Assembly: GCF_006970865.1 (NCBI RefSeq)
Contig: NZ_CP035503.1
Coordinates: 385,001-449,000, forward strand
Origin: Rhodoferax sediminis
GTDB taxonomy: Bacteria > Pseudomonadota > Gammaproteobacteria > Burkholderiales > Burkholderiaceae_C
Length of the DNA: 64,000 nucleotides
Direction: 5' to 3'
Position numbers and translations under genes: made by a program. Below, piece after piece: positions 38,347 to 47,290 of the stretch. Under the pieces are notes generated by a model. The model saw only the letters and a list, made by a program, of their open reading frames with translations. It made no database searches and was not told the origin of the DNA. Within the stretch, counting starts at the first letter, position 1, and the number at the start of each line of letters is the position of its first letter.

Positions 38347-39474
38347 ATGCTATTGACCTCCGACCAGGAAATGATTCGCGACGCCGTGCGCGCGTTTGCC
38401 CAGGAACAGTTGTGGCCCAACGCGCCGGCGTGGGACAAGGCGCATCACTTCCCGAAGGCAGCGCACCAGGGTCTGGCCGAGCTCGGCGTCTACGGCATCT
38501 GCGTGCCCGAGGAGTTCGGCGGCGCCCATCTGGATTACGTGGCGCTGGCGCTCGTGCTGGAGGAAATTGCGGCCGGCGACGGCGGCACCAGCACGGCGAT
38601 TTCCGTCACGAATTGCCCGGTCAACGCGATCCTGATGCGCTACGGCAATGCGGCGCAAAAAAAGCAGTGGCTGACGCCGCTGGCGCAGGGCCGGATGCTG
38701 GGCGCGTTCTGCCTGACCGAGCCGCATGTGGGCAGCGATGCGTCGGGGCTGCGCACCACCGCGACCCGGCACGGCGATGAATATGTCATCAACGGCGTCA
38801 AGCAGTTCATCACCAGCGGCAAGAACGGCCAAGTGGCCATCGTCATCGCCGTCACCGACAAGGGCGCGGGCAAAAAAGGCATGAGCGCCTTCCTGGTGCC
38901 GACCGACGCGCCCGGCTATGTGGTCGCGCGCATCGAGGACAAGCTGGGCCAGCACAGCAGCGACACGGCGCAGATCAACTTCGACAATTGCCGCATTCCG
39001 GCCGAGAACCTGATCGGACTGGAGGGCGAGGGCTACAAGATCGCGCTGGGTGGGCTCGAGGGCGGGCGCATCGGCATCGCCGCGCAGAGCGTGGGCATGG
39101 CGCGCAGCGCCTTCGACTGTGCCGTGGCCTATGCGAAGGAGCGCGAGAGTTTTGGCACTTCCATCATCAATCACCAGGCCGTCGGCTTCCGGCTTGCGGA
39201 GTGCGCTATGAAAATAGAAGCGGCACGGCAGTTGATCTGGCACGCGGCGAGCCTGCGGGATGCGGGCCGCCCGTGCCTCAAGGAGGCCTCCATGGCCAAG
39301 CTGTTCGCCAGCGAAATGGCCGAGCAGGTCTGCAGCGCCGCGATCCAGACCTTGGGCGGCTACGGCTACGTGAGCGACTTTCCGCTCGAGCGCATCTACC
39401 GCGACGTGCGCGTGTGCCAGATTTACGAAGGCACGTCCGACGTGCAGAAAATCATCATCCAGCGCGCGTTGTGA
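38347..39474 (+). CDS. Acyl-CoA dehydrogenase
   Basis: 375 residues from the ATG at 38347 (MLLTSDQEMIRDAVRAFAQE). An FAD-dependent short- or branched-chain acyl-CoA dehydrogenase. Signatures are FCLTEPHVGSDASGLRT, EGGRIGIAAQSVGMARSAFD and YAKERESFG. The catalytic Glu is at the C-terminal position, VCQIYEGTSDVQKIIIQRAL, unlike the isovaleryl-CoA enzyme at 29696. The precise substrate is not deducible. The segment GCTATGAAAATAGAAGCG (39205-39222) matches the 3' half of the dispersed repeat. The promoter region is shared with the divergent porin gene. Confidence 0.92.
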   Translation: MLLTSDQEMIRDAVRAFAQEQLWPNAPAWDKAHHFPKAAHQGLAELGVYGICVPEEFGGAHLDYVALALVLEEIAAGDGGTSTAISVTNCPVNAILMRYGNAAQKKQWLTPLAQGRMLGAFCLTEPHVGSDASGLRTTATRHGDEYVINGVKQFITSGKNGQVAIVIAVTDKGAGKKGMSAFLVPTDAPGYVVARIEDKLGQHSSDTAQINFDNCRIPAENLIGLEGEGYKIALGGLEGGRIGIAAQSVGMARSAFDCAVAYAKERESFGTSIINHQAVGFRLAECAMKIEAARQLIWHAASLRDAGRPCLKEASMAKLFASEMAEQVCSAAIQTLGGYGYVSDFPLERIYRDVRVCQIYEGTSDVQKIIIQRAL

Positions 39475-39512
39475 TTCGCGCCAATCCTTGACGAGAGTAA
39501 TGCGGATTCTGC

Positions 39513-40421
39513 TCAGTCCGCTGCACCCATCCAGGCGGCAAAAGCCTCGATGTCCGCTTGCCGCACGTGATGGGCCATCGAGACAAGGTAAAAGCCATAT
39601 CCAGGCAGCGACAGAGGCAGTGCCTTGATGAGCGTCCCGCATTTCAGTTCGTGGCTCACCACCACATCGCTGCAGATCGCGATTCCCTGCCCCGCGACCA
39701 CGGCGTCGATGGCATGCAATTCCTCCCGAAAACTGAGCGCCCACGCCATGTCGATCGCCGTCAAGCTCGGATCGACCATGCCCGCGATCGCCAGCCATTG
39801 CCGCCAGGTCGGTGCCTGCGCATCGCGACTCGTCCAGTCGAAGTGGATCAGGGGAAAGCGCAGCAAATCCGAGGCGCGCTCGATGGCGCGTCCATCCCTG
39901 GCAAGCAGCGCCGGGCTGCAGACCGGAAAAAAGGTATCCCGGCAGATCTCCTGCACGACAAACCCGGCCGGCATGGTCCGGGCGTAGCGGATCGCCACGT
40001 CGGCGTCGCCGGATCTCAGGTCCAGGATCGCATCCGTTCCGATGATCTCCAGAGGGATGTCGGGGTATCTTTCGCGCCACGCTGGCAAGCGCGGGACCAG
40101 CCAGCGGCTCGCAAACGCATTCGGGCTCGTCACGCGCAGCGGCGCTGGTGCGCCTGACCCGGCCACCGAGGCGACTGCGCCCACGAGTGCATCGAACCCA
40201 TTGCGCAGCGCCGGATACAGCCGCACCCCCGCGCCCGTGAGTACCAGAGGCAGCGGATGCCTCTGAAACAGGCGCTGGCCGCAGGTCTCCTCCAGAAGCC
40301 GGATCTGGTGGCTGACGGCCGTGGGCGTCACGTGGAGTTCAGCGGCGGCCGCCTTGAAACTGCCAAGCCTGGCAGCAGCCTCGAAGGCCTGAAGAGATCG
40401 CAAAGGAGGCAGTTTTCTCAT
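39513..40421 (-). CDS. LysR-family regulator, GcvA type
   Basis: 302 residues. An N-terminal HTH (LPPLRSLQAFEAAARLGSFK, then AAAAELHVTPTAVSHQIRLLEE) is followed by a substrate-binding domain; the opening and the TPTAVSHQI motif place it in the GcvA subgroup. It is divergent from a FAD-linked oxidase gene (130-bp gap), its most probable target, and convergent with the acyl-CoA dehydrogenase. Effector unknown. Confidence 0.92.
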   Translation of the reverse strand: MRKLPPLRSLQAFEAAARLGSFKAAAAELHVTPTAVSHQIRLLEETCGQRLFQRHPLPLVLTGAGVRLYPALRNGFDALVGAVASVAGSGAPAPLRVTSPNAFASRWLVPRLPAWRERYPDIPLEIIGTDAILDLRSGDADVAIRYARTMPAGFVVQEICRDTFFPVCSPALLARDGRAIERASDLLRFPLIHFDWTSRDAQAPTWRQWLAIAGMVDPSLTAIDMAWALSFREELHAIDAVVAGQGIAICSDVVVSHELKCGTLIKALPLSLPGYGFYLVSMAHHVRQADIEAFAAWMGAAD

Positions 40422-40550
40422 TGACGTAGATGAGCTTTCCTCATCTTGCAGCTGAGTTCTTTGATTTTGCCATGCGGGAGCGCGCGTGACAGGATGTTCT
40501 CATTGGATGGGACTGGCCCCGCCCAACCCGGAAAAATGGAGGGTAAGGCA

Positions 40551-41954
40551 ATGGACATCTGTCATTCTGGCAACAGCCTCAAGGAGAAATCCGATCGGCC
40601 GGCAGCAGAGGTCGACCTGTTGCGACGCAAAGTGCTCGGTGACGTGGTCCTCCCGGAGGATCCCGGCTACGAGGAGGCGCGCAAGGTCTGGAATGGCGCG
40701 GTCGACAAGCGGCCGGCCGCGGTCGTGTACTGCGCCAACACTGCCGACGTCATCGAAGCCGTGACGTTCGCCAGGTCGCGCAACCATCTCGTGGCCGTCC
40801 GCAGTGGCGGACACAATGTGGCCGGCCTGTCGGTTTGCGACGGGGGCATCGTGATCGATCTGTCGCGCATGAAACGCATTGCGGTCGACCCGCAGCGCCG
40901 CAGGGTCCGTGCCGAAGCCGGTCTGAGCCTGGGCGAGTTCGATGCCGCCACGCAGGCCCATGGCCTGGCAACGACGATGGGCGTCAACAGCGACACCGGC
41001 ATTGCCGGGCTGACCCTGGGCGGCGGCTTCGGCAAGCTCGGGCGCAAACACGGCCTGGCCTGTGACAACCTGCTGGCCGCCGACGTGGTGCTGGCGGATG
41101 GCCGGAGGGTGCGGGCGAGCGCCAGCGAGAACGAGGATCTGTTCTGGGGATTGCGCGGAGGCGGGGGCAACTTCGGTATCGTCACGGCCTTCGAATACCA
41201 GCTCCACCCGGTCGGGCCTGCGCTGCTGGTGGGCTCGGTGCTCCACCCCTACACCGGTGCGCGCGCTGCGATGCGGTTCTACGATGATTTTTGCGCCCGG
41301 TCTCCGGAGGAGCTCAGTGTGGACGCCGCCCTCGTGACGGCACCGTCGGGCGAGCGCTTCTTCAACATCACGGCCTGCTACTGCGGCGCGAACGAGGTCG
41401 GCGAGCGCGTTGTCCGGCCCCTGCTGGAATACGGCGCCCCTGTCGAAAGCAAGCTGACTCTCGTTCCCTACCTTCAGATTCAGTCCGGTGGCGACAGCCT
41501 CTTTCCGCGAGGACGCCGCTACTACTGGAAGGCGCAATTTCTCGACAAACTCACGGACGCAGCGATCGATGTCCTTTTGCAGGCCTACGCGCGTGCGCCC
41601 TCGGCTGGCTCACTCCTCGTGTTCCAGCATGTCGGAGGCGCCATTGCCCGAGTTCCCGCGCTGGCAACGCCCTATGCAAATCGCGATGCGCGCTATGACT
41701 GCTTTCCCGTTTCGATCTGGGACGATCGATCTGAAGAGCATGCGGCTATCCAATGGGCGCGCGACGCATGGAATGCCGTCAAGCCTTTTGCGACGGGAGG
41801 TGTCTATGCGAACAACCTCGGCGACGAAGGTGAGGACCGCGTCCGGGCGGCCTATGGCGAGAACTACCTTCGCCTGAGGGAGCTCAAGGGCAAGTATGAC
41901 CCGGCCAACTTCTTCCGCTTGAACCAGAATATCCGGCCAGAGCCAACCGCCTAG
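40551..41954 (+). CDS. FAD-binding (BBE-type) oxidoreductase
   Basis: 467 residues from ATG 40551, which has GGAGGG 7-12 bases upstream; the frame is open earlier without one. A PCMH-type FAD domain carries AVRSGGHNVAGLSVCDGG, where the His is the usual covalent FAD attachment site. The second (Cys) attachment of berberine-bridge enzymes is not evident in GLRGGGGNFGIV. The C-terminal BBE motif is KGKYDPANFFRLNQNI. It resembles 6-hydroxynicotine oxidase-like enzymes that oxidise alcohols, sugars or alkaloids. Probably controlled by the divergent LysR gene. Confidence 0.9.
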   Translation: MDICHSGNSLKEKSDRPAAEVDLLRRKVLGDVVLPEDPGYEEARKVWNGAVDKRPAAVVYCANTADVIEAVTFARSRNHLVAVRSGGHNVAGLSVCDGGIVIDLSRMKRIAVDPQRRRVRAEAGLSLGEFDAATQAHGLATTMGVNSDTGIAGLTLGGGFGKLGRKHGLACDNLLAADVVLADGRRVRASASENEDLFWGLRGGGGNFGIVTAFEYQLHPVGPALLVGSVLHPYTGARAAMRFYDDFCARSPEELSVDAALVTAPSGERFFNITACYCGANEVGERVVRPLLEYGAPVESKLTLVPYLQIQSGGDSLFPRGRRYYWKAQFLDKLTDAAIDVLLQAYARAPSAGSLLVFQHVGGAIARVPALATPYANRDARYDCFPVSIWDDRSEEHAAIQWARDAWNAVKPFATGGVYANNLGDEGEDRVRAAYGENYLRLRELKGKYDPANFFRLNQNIRPEPTA

Positions 41955-42094
41955 CCAGGGGTGTTCCCCAGGACGGATGCATCGCGATGGTCCTGATGTA
42001 TCGGGTGTGTAAAGCCGGTCGTCCGCGGCATCGGGGCTGCCGTTGGAGTACGCGGGCACCCCGCGGGGTCTGCCAAAACCACAAGGAAGACCGC

Positions 42095-42233
42095 ATGAAA
42101 CCCTCCGTCCGAACCACTCTGGCCTGCTCGCCCTGACCACGGCCGCCGGCGTCCTGACCAGCAACGCATTCGCCGCCGACACGCCGTGGCAGAAGGCCCA
42201 TCCGCGCCGCGCAGTACGCGCCCCGCGACAAGC
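42095..42233 (+). pseudogene. Frameshifted remnant of a small secreted protein
   Basis: A good AAGGAAG site and an ATG at 42095 start MKPSVRTTLA, but a missing base near 42122-42124 shifts the frame and TGA follows at 42134. In the other frame the sequence continues LLALTTAAGVLTSNAFAADT, then PWQKAHPRR: a signal peptide and the start of a mature protein resembling small periplasmic proteins that begin TPWQxxHPRR. The homology stops at about 42215, where it runs into a lipoprotein-like reading frame. Confidence 0.65.
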
Positions 42234-42524
42234 GTGGGGGCCAGGAAACGCCGCCTCCTGCCCGCCACTACTCTGGCGGCATTGCCCGCCGGCGGGATGT
42301 TAGGCGGCTGCACCACGCCGGGTGTGGCCGGTGCCCCTGTGGTCACAGCGGCGCTGGCGTCGCGTGTCGATGAAGGCTTCTCGGTGCAGGGCGAGGTGAC
42401 ACGCGAGATGACGGCCCAGATGGACGCTGCGAGCCGCGACGCCATGACGGCCAAGGGCTTCGGCGGCGAGGCGCACCGCATCGCGCGGCTGATGAGCGAT
42501 CGCTACAACATCGGCCTGATCTGA
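42234..42524 (+). CDS. Putative small lipoprotein (possibly decayed)
   Basis: 96 residues from an in-frame GTG. A signal peptide (RKRRLLPATTLAALPAGGM) ends in the lipobox LGGC, with a mature part of about 74 residues (TTPGVAGAPVVTAALASRVD...RIARLMSDRYNIGLI), soluble and helical. The codon before KRRLL is AGG, where an ATG would be expected, and no ribosome-binding site is visible. The 5' end may have been lost when it was joined to the preceding remnant. Function unknown. Confidence 0.45.
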   Translation: MGARKRRLLPATTLAALPAGGMLGGCTTPGVAGAPVVTAALASRVDEGFSVQGEVTREMTAQMDAASRDAMTAKGFGGEAHRIARLMSDRYNIGLI

Positions 42525-42621
42525 TTCCATTTATGGAATGACAGGGGGGCCTTTTGCCCTGCGTTGCCGCTATTCTTCAGTTTCGGGGTATACCCCTCGA
42601 ATCATTTTCAGGAGAACATCG

Positions 42622-43035
42622 ATGCCCATCACCAAAGGCTACCAACAACTCGTCGACGAGGCCATGGCCCAGGTCAAAACCTACTCGGTGGCCGAGGTGC
42701 GCGCCCGGCTCGGCGACCCTCATGTGCAAATCGTCGATATCCGCGACGTGCGCGAACTGAACGCGGGCACCGTGGCCGGCGCCTACCACGCGCCGCGCGG
42801 CATGCTCGAGTTCTGGGTCGATCCGGCCTCGCCGTACCACAAGCCGCTGTTTGCCGACGAGTCGAAGGAATTCATCCTGTTCTGCGGCGCCGGCTGGCGC
42901 AGCGCGCTGGCCACCAAGGCGCTGCAGGACATGGGCATGACCAACGTGGCGCACATCGACGGCGGCTACGCCGAGTGGGTGAAGCAGGGCGCGCCGACCG
43001 AAACGCTGGAGCAGCGCAAGGCCAAAAAGGCGTGA
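42622..43035 (+). CDS. Rhodanese-like domain protein
   Basis: 137 residues, one rhodanese domain. The active-site loop is LFCGAGWRSALATKAL, with the catalytic Cys; IVDIRDVRELNAGTVAGAYH and NVAHIDGGYAEWVKQGAPTE are typical. It probably transfers sulfane sulfur in the cytoplasm. AGGAGA lies 6 bases before the ATG. Its stop overlaps the GTG start of the YchJ-like gene, so the two are coupled. Confidence 0.93.
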   Translation: MPITKGYQQLVDEAMAQVKTYSVAEVRARLGDPHVQIVDIRDVRELNAGTVAGAYHAPRGMLEFWVDPASPYHKPLFADESKEFILFCGAGWRSALATKALQDMGMTNVAHIDGGYAEWVKQGAPTETLEQRKAKKA

Positions 43036-43439
43036 GCCGCGCAGCGCCCGGCGCGGCTTGCCCGTGCGGGCGGCTGGACCCGCGCGGCCGCCCGCTCGCG
43101 CATGAGGCCTGCTGCGGCCGGTTCCTGGACGCGGGGCTTGCGGCGCCCGACGCCGAGTCGCTCATGCGCTCGCGCTACAGCGCCTTTGTGTTGCAGCGCG
43201 CCGATTACCTGCTCGCCACCTGGCACGTCCGCACCCGCCCGCCAACGCTGGACTTTGAACCCGGCGCGCAGTGGCTCGGGTTGGAGGTGCGTTCGCGCCG
43301 CCTGCTGGACGCCGACGACGCCGAGGTCGAATTCGTCGCGCGCCATCGCGTCGCCGGCCGCGCGGTGCGCCTGCACGAGCGCAGCCGGTTCGTTCGCGAA
43401 GCCTGGCGTTGGTACTATCTGGACGGCGTGGCCCTGTAA
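43032..43439 (+). CDS. YchJ-family (UPF0225) protein
   Basis: 135 residues from a GTG overlapping the rhodanese stop. The N-terminus has cysteine pairs (CPCGRLDPRGRPLAHEACCG) of the SEC-C-like zinc motif, followed by LMRSRYSAFVLQRADYLLATW and, at the C-terminus, RWYYLDG: the YchJ family pattern. Function in the family is unknown. A dispersed repeat copy begins right after its stop codon. Confidence 0.9.
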   Translation: MSRAAPGAACPCGRLDPRGRPLAHEACCGRFLDAGLAAPDAESLMRSRYSAFVLQRADYLLATWHVRTRPPTLDFEPGAQWLGLEVRSRRLLDADDAEVEFVARHRVAGRAVRLHERSRFVREAWRWYYLDGVAL

Positions 43440-43444
43440 ACAAT

Positions 43445-43508
43445 TTATATGAAAAAAGTGCCTGTAGCCCATACAGGTTCTTCGCGTATAGCTATGAAAT
43501 TTGAAGCA
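43445..43508 (+). repeat. Dispersed repeat copy B (supplies HAD start codon)
   Basis: TTTATATGAAAAAAGTG, then CCTGTAGCCC (block start 43458), GCTAT ending at 43495 (38-base span), then 9 bases and AGCA. The ATG of the HAD gene (43494) lies inside its GCTATG. Confidence 0.9.
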
Positions 43509-44156
43509 ATCCTGTTTGACTGCGACGGCGTGCTCGTCGACTCCGAAGCCATCACCAACGGCGTGCTGCGCGACATGCTGGGCGAGATGGGCTGGAGTCT
43601 GAGCGCCGAAGAATGCATGCGCCTGTTCGTCGGCAAGGCGGTCAAGGACGAGCGCGCGCTGATCGAGGCGCGCACCGGCCAGCCGCTGTCCGAGGACTGG
43701 ATGGCGCGCTTTCGCGAGCGCCGCAACGACGGCCTGATGCGCCGCCTCCAGCCCATCGAGGGTTCCGCGGCGGCCGTGGCGCTGCTGCACGAGCGCTTTA
43801 AGGGCCGCATCGCCTGCGCCTCCGGCGCCGACCGCTTCAAGGTCGAACTTCAGTTGGAGAAGTGCGGCCTGATGCCGTACTTTGAAGGCCGTATCTTCAG
43901 CGGGCACGAGCTGCCCCGTTCCAAGCCCGCGCCCGACGTCTACCTGGCCGCCGCCGCCGCGCTGGGCGTGGCGCCCGCGCGCTGCGCCGTGGTGGAGGAC
44001 ACGGTGACCGGCGTCGCGGCCGGGGTGGCGGCCGGCGCGACCGTGTTCGGCTACAGCCCGCCGCAGGCCGGCCACGATGCGCCGGCGGCGCTCAGGGGCG
44101 CGGGAGCGCAGCATGTGTTCGTGGCGATGGGAGAGCTGGCGGAACTGCTGCGGTAG
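43494..44156 (+). CDS. HAD-superfamily phosphatase (CbbY/beta-PGM-like)
   Basis: 220 residues from ATG 43494. Motif I FEAILFDCDGVLVDSE (two catalytic Asp), a helical cap, motif II IACASGADR, Lys in PRSKPAPDVYL, and motif IV CAVVEDTVTGVAAGVAAG mark the beta-phosphoglucomutase/phosphoglycolate phosphatase-like subgroup. The start and first residues (MKFEA) come from the dispersed repeat; an upstream ATG at 43449, also in the repeat, is in frame. Substrate unknown. Confidence 0.9.
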   Translation: MKFEAILFDCDGVLVDSEAITNGVLRDMLGEMGWSLSAEECMRLFVGKAVKDERALIEARTGQPLSEDWMARFRERRNDGLMRRLQPIEGSAAAVALLHERFKGRIACASGADRFKVELQLEKCGLMPYFEGRIFSGHELPRSKPAPDVYLAAAAALGVAPARCAVVEDTVTGVAAGVAAGATVFGYSPPQAGHDAPAALRGAGAQHVFVAMGELAELLR

Positions 44157-44179
44157 GGGTCGCCGGGCGCCGCAGTCCC

Positions 44180-45709
44180 TCAGCGAAAGACCCGCTGGAC
44201 CAGGGTCACGAGCACGCCCAGCACGCCGAGCGCCGCGATCATGCCAAAGTGGTCGATGCTGGCCAGCAGGGTCGACTGTTGCGCCACCCTCTGCGCTACC
44301 TCTGCCAGCGCAACCTGTGCGGCCTGCGGGGGGGCCATCGTTGCGCCGAGCATCTGTTCCAGGTGCTTGAGCGTGGCGACAAAGTTCGGATTGTGGACGC
44401 TGACGTGGGCCGAGAGTCCATCGTAGTGGATGGCGCCGCGCCATTGCTGGCCGACGGCGGCCAGCGCAATGCCCAGCGCGATACCGGCCTGCGCCATCAT
44501 GTTCTTGAGTTGCTGCGCGTGCGAGAACACCGACTCGTCATGCTCGACCGCGCGGAAGGTCTGCATCGCCGACACCGGCAACACGGTGAGCAGAAACACA
44601 CTGTTCAAGGCGAGCGCCGGCAGTACATGCAGCCACAGATCGGTGCCCGGGGCCACCCGCGCGAGCAGCGCACCCGACAGCGCCAGCGCCAGGAACCCGG
44701 TCACAAAGAACTTGCGCGGCGACGGGTGGCGCGGCAGCACCCGCGACACCACGAACCAGGTCAGCAGCGCCGCCGCCAGGCCCACCGCCTCGACGTCGCC
44801 CACGGTCTGCCACGCGAAGCCGAGCGCGCGCTCCAGCATGATCGGGACGACGTAGTTGTTGGCGCCGAGCATCAGATAGGCAAACCCGAAGGCCGCCATC
44901 CCGCCCAGGTAGCGCGCGCTCCACATCTCGCGCACGCGCAGCAGCGGCTGCGGATGGTGCTGCTGCTGATGCAGGTACAGGCCCAAACCGGCCAGTGCGG
45001 CGGTCAACGTGAGCGCGATCGCCGGGATGTTGCCGTAGAAGTCGTAGTAGAGACTTTGCAGCGCATACAAGAGCGCGAAACTGGCGCCGAGCAGAAGCAA
45101 CTGCTGCCACGGCGAGACCTGGGAGCGTTGCTGTGGAATATCGCGCGGCCCGCCGTCCAGCACCAGCCCTGCCAGCACGAAAATGCAAACCCCGAGCCCG
45201 GCAACCAGGACATACATCGCCGACCAGGTGTCTTCGGACACAGCCACCGAGGCGAGCCAGGGCGCCGCAGCGATCGAAAACGCCACGCCTGTCGCGAGGC
45301 TGCGGATGCCAACGAAGCGCTGCGGCCCCGCGAGCCGGTGCTGGATCAGCATGCGCCCGGCCGTGAAGAAGGCGCCGCCGCCCAGCGCCATCACGGCGCG
45401 CCCGAGCAGAAATTGGGTGTAGGTGTGGCTCGTGGCACACAGCAAGGAGCCGGTGATCGACACGAGGGCCGAAAGCTGGATGAACGCGCGCCCGCCAATG
45501 CGCTCCACCCACCAGCGCTGCATCGAGATCGCCAGGATCGCCAGGCTGGCATAGACGGCCGCGACCAGGCTGAACTCTTCCGGACCCATGCCGACTTCGC
45601 CCATGATCGGCGCGGCCGCGAAGGCAGTCATGCCCGATTGCAGGAACTCCGTGATCGTCAGCACGAAGATCACGGCGTAGAGCAGACGCTTCGGCGGTGG
45701 CTTGTTCAT
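44180..45709 (-). CDS. MFS transporter, DHA2-like
   Basis: 509 residues from ATG 45709 (MNKPPPKRLLYAVIFVLT). About fourteen membrane segments, as in the DHA2 drug-efflux group. Residues TQFLLGRAVMALGGGAFFTAGR resemble motif regions of EmrB-like exporters. The long open frame upstream lacks membrane character. It follows the carboxymuconolactone decarboxylase-like gene by 44 bp and probably shares its promoter, facing a divergent LysR gene. Substrate unknown. Confidence 0.87.
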   Translation of the reverse strand: MNKPPPKRLLYAVIFVLTITEFLQSGMTAFAAAPIMGEVGMGPEEFSLVAAVYASLAILAISMQRWWVERIGGRAFIQLSALVSITGSLLCATSHTYTQFLLGRAVMALGGGAFFTAGRMLIQHRLAGPQRFVGIRSLATGVAFSIAAAPWLASVAVSEDTWSAMYVLVAGLGVCIFVLAGLVLDGGPRDIPQQRSQVSPWQQLLLLGASFALLYALQSLYYDFYGNIPAIALTLTAALAGLGLYLHQQQHHPQPLLRVREMWSARYLGGMAAFGFAYLMLGANNYVVPIMLERALGFAWQTVGDVEAVGLAAALLTWFVVSRVLPRHPSPRKFFVTGFLALALSGALLARVAPGTDLWLHVLPALALNSVFLLTVLPVSAMQTFRAVEHDESVFSHAQQLKNMMAQAGIALGIALAAVGQQWRGAIHYDGLSAHVSVHNPNFVATLKHLEQMLGATMAPPQAAQVALAEVAQRVAQQSTLLASIDHFGMIAALGVLGVLVTLVQRVFR

Positions 45710-45753
45710 GGCAGGGTTCCTGGCGATGCGGTGGATCGAAGTGTTCGCCGTCT

Positions 45754-46191
45754 TCAGGCGGGCAGCTTGCGGAATGCGATCGCGAACCGGTTCCAGGTGT
45801 TGATGGTGCTCACCAGCAGCGTCAGGTCGACCACCTCTTCGGGCGTGAAGTGCGGGCGCACGCCTTCCCACACCGCGTCGGGCACGTGGGTTTCGGCGAC
45901 CCGTGTGAGCGCCTCGGTCCAGGCCAGCGCGGCACGCTCGCGGTCGCTGAAAAAGGGCGTCTCATGCCAGGTCGACAGCGTGGCCAGGCGGCGCGCATCC
46001 TCGCCCGCCTTCAGCGCGTCGCTGCTGTGCAGGTCCATGCAGTAGGCGCAGCCGTTGATCTGCGAGGCCCGCAGCCGCACGAGTTCGACCAGCGGCTTTT
46101 CAAGACCGCACCTGGCGATGCGCTGCTCGAGCGCGCCCAGCGCCTTCATGGCTTCGGGATTGGTTTTGTAGAAGTTCAGACGGGGTTCCAT
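45754..46191 (-). CDS. Carboxymuconolactone decarboxylase/AhpD-like protein
   Basis: 145 residues from ATG 46191 (MEPRLNFYKTNPEAMKALG). The AhpD-like redox motif is INGCAYCMDLHSSDA (CxxC plus His). Members act as peroxidase-linked disulfide reductases or decarboxylases; this one has the peroxidase type of motif. First gene of the pair with the MFS transporter, and divergent from a LysR gene, the probable regulator. Confidence 0.9.
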   Translation of the reverse strand: MEPRLNFYKTNPEAMKALGALEQRIARCGLEKPLVELVRLRASQINGCAYCMDLHSSDALKAGEDARRLATLSTWHETPFFSDRERAALAWTEALTRVAETHVPDAVWEGVRPHFTPEEVVDLTLLVSTINTWNRFAIAFRKLPA

Positions 46192-46323
46192 GGGGTGATT
46201 CCTTCGTTGAGGTAATGCTCCGAAACCGGAGCGGGTTGGGATGGGCTCTACGATATAGATGACGACAATCCTTGGTAAGGTGGCAAAATTGCATAAGAGT
46301 GTTCTATTTTTGAGACGATCAAC

Positions 46324-47226
46324 ATGGATCTGAACGACCTGCGTTACTTCTCGCTGATCGTCGAGCACGGTGGCTTCAGCGCTGCCGAGCGGGTCACCCA
46401 CATCACCAAGTCCAAACTCAGCCGGCGCGTCTCTTTGCTGGAGGAACGCATGGGCGTGCGGCTGGTGCAGCGCAGTACCCGGGGCATGTCGCTCACCGAG
46501 GCCGGGCGGATTTTCTACGAGCACTGCGCGGCCATGATGGTCGAGGCCGAAGCGGCCCGGCAGGCGGTCGAGCAGTTGCGCTCGGCGCCCGCCGGCACTG
46601 TGCGCCTGAGCTGCCCGGTGGCGATTGCGCAGTTCTACCTGGCGCGCATCGTGGCCAGCTTCATGCGCGAATATCCGAAGGTGCGCGTCGAGATCGAGTC
46701 GACCGACCGTAGTGTCAATCTGATTGAAGAACGCATCGACATCGCGCTGCGGGTTCGCGAAAGCGGGCTGGAGGATCCAGCCCTGGTCACGCGGCGCATC
46801 GCATCCGGGCGCATGGTGCTGCTGGCCAGCCCGTCCTACCTCGACGGCAAGGCGCTGATCGCGGAGCCGGCGCAGATCGCCGGGCTCGACACCATCGGCG
46901 GCCTGCGCGAAGGCGCCGAGCAGAGCTGGGCGCTGACCGCCTCAGAGGGCCGCAGCACGCGCATCGTGCACCGCCCGCGCCTGCTGTGCTCCGACTACGC
47001 GGTGCAACTCGCCGCAGTGGCCGGCGGCGTCGGCATCGCGCTGCTGCCGCTGCGCATTGCGTGGCGCGGACTCGAGGACGGCTCGTTGCTGCGCGTGGCC
47101 AAGGAATGGGGCACCCCGGAACAGGTCATTCACCTGGTCTTCGTCAGCCGGCGCGGCATGCTGCCCGCGGTGCGCGCGCTGATCGACCACATGGTGCTGC
47201 ATATCCCGACCGCTCTGGCGAGCTGA
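46324..47226 (+). CDS. LysR-family transcriptional regulator
   Basis: 300 residues. The HTH opens MDLNDLRYFSLIVEHGGFSA, followed by AERVTHITKSKLSRRVSLLE; the effector domain spans about 90-295. Divergent from the AhpD-like/MFS pair across a 132-bp gap, so it likely controls them. A terminator follows the stop. Effector unknown. Confidence 0.92.
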   Translation: MDLNDLRYFSLIVEHGGFSAAERVTHITKSKLSRRVSLLEERMGVRLVQRSTRGMSLTEAGRIFYEHCAAMMVEAEAARQAVEQLRSAPAGTVRLSCPVAIAQFYLARIVASFMREYPKVRVEIESTDRSVNLIEERIDIALRVRESGLEDPALVTRRIASGRMVLLASPSYLDGKALIAEPAQIAGLDTIGGLREGAEQSWALTASEGRSTRIVHRPRLLCSDYAVQLAAVAGGVGIALLPLRIAWRGLEDGSLLRVAKEWGTPEQVIHLVFVSRRGMLPAVRALIDHMVLHIPTALAS

Positions 47227-47229
47227 AGC

Positions 47230-47256
47230 CGGGCGCAGCTTGGTGCGCCCGCTTTT
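47230..47256 (+). terminator. Rho-independent terminator after the LysR gene
   Basis: CGGGCGCA (47230-47237), loop GCTTGG, TGCGCCCG (47244-47251), then CTTTT. An 8-bp GC-rich stem with a short T run in the 64-bp gap between convergent genes. Confidence 0.75.
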
Positions 47257-47290
47257 CTGGGAGTTTTGCATCCGTGGGTGGCTCGCGTCT

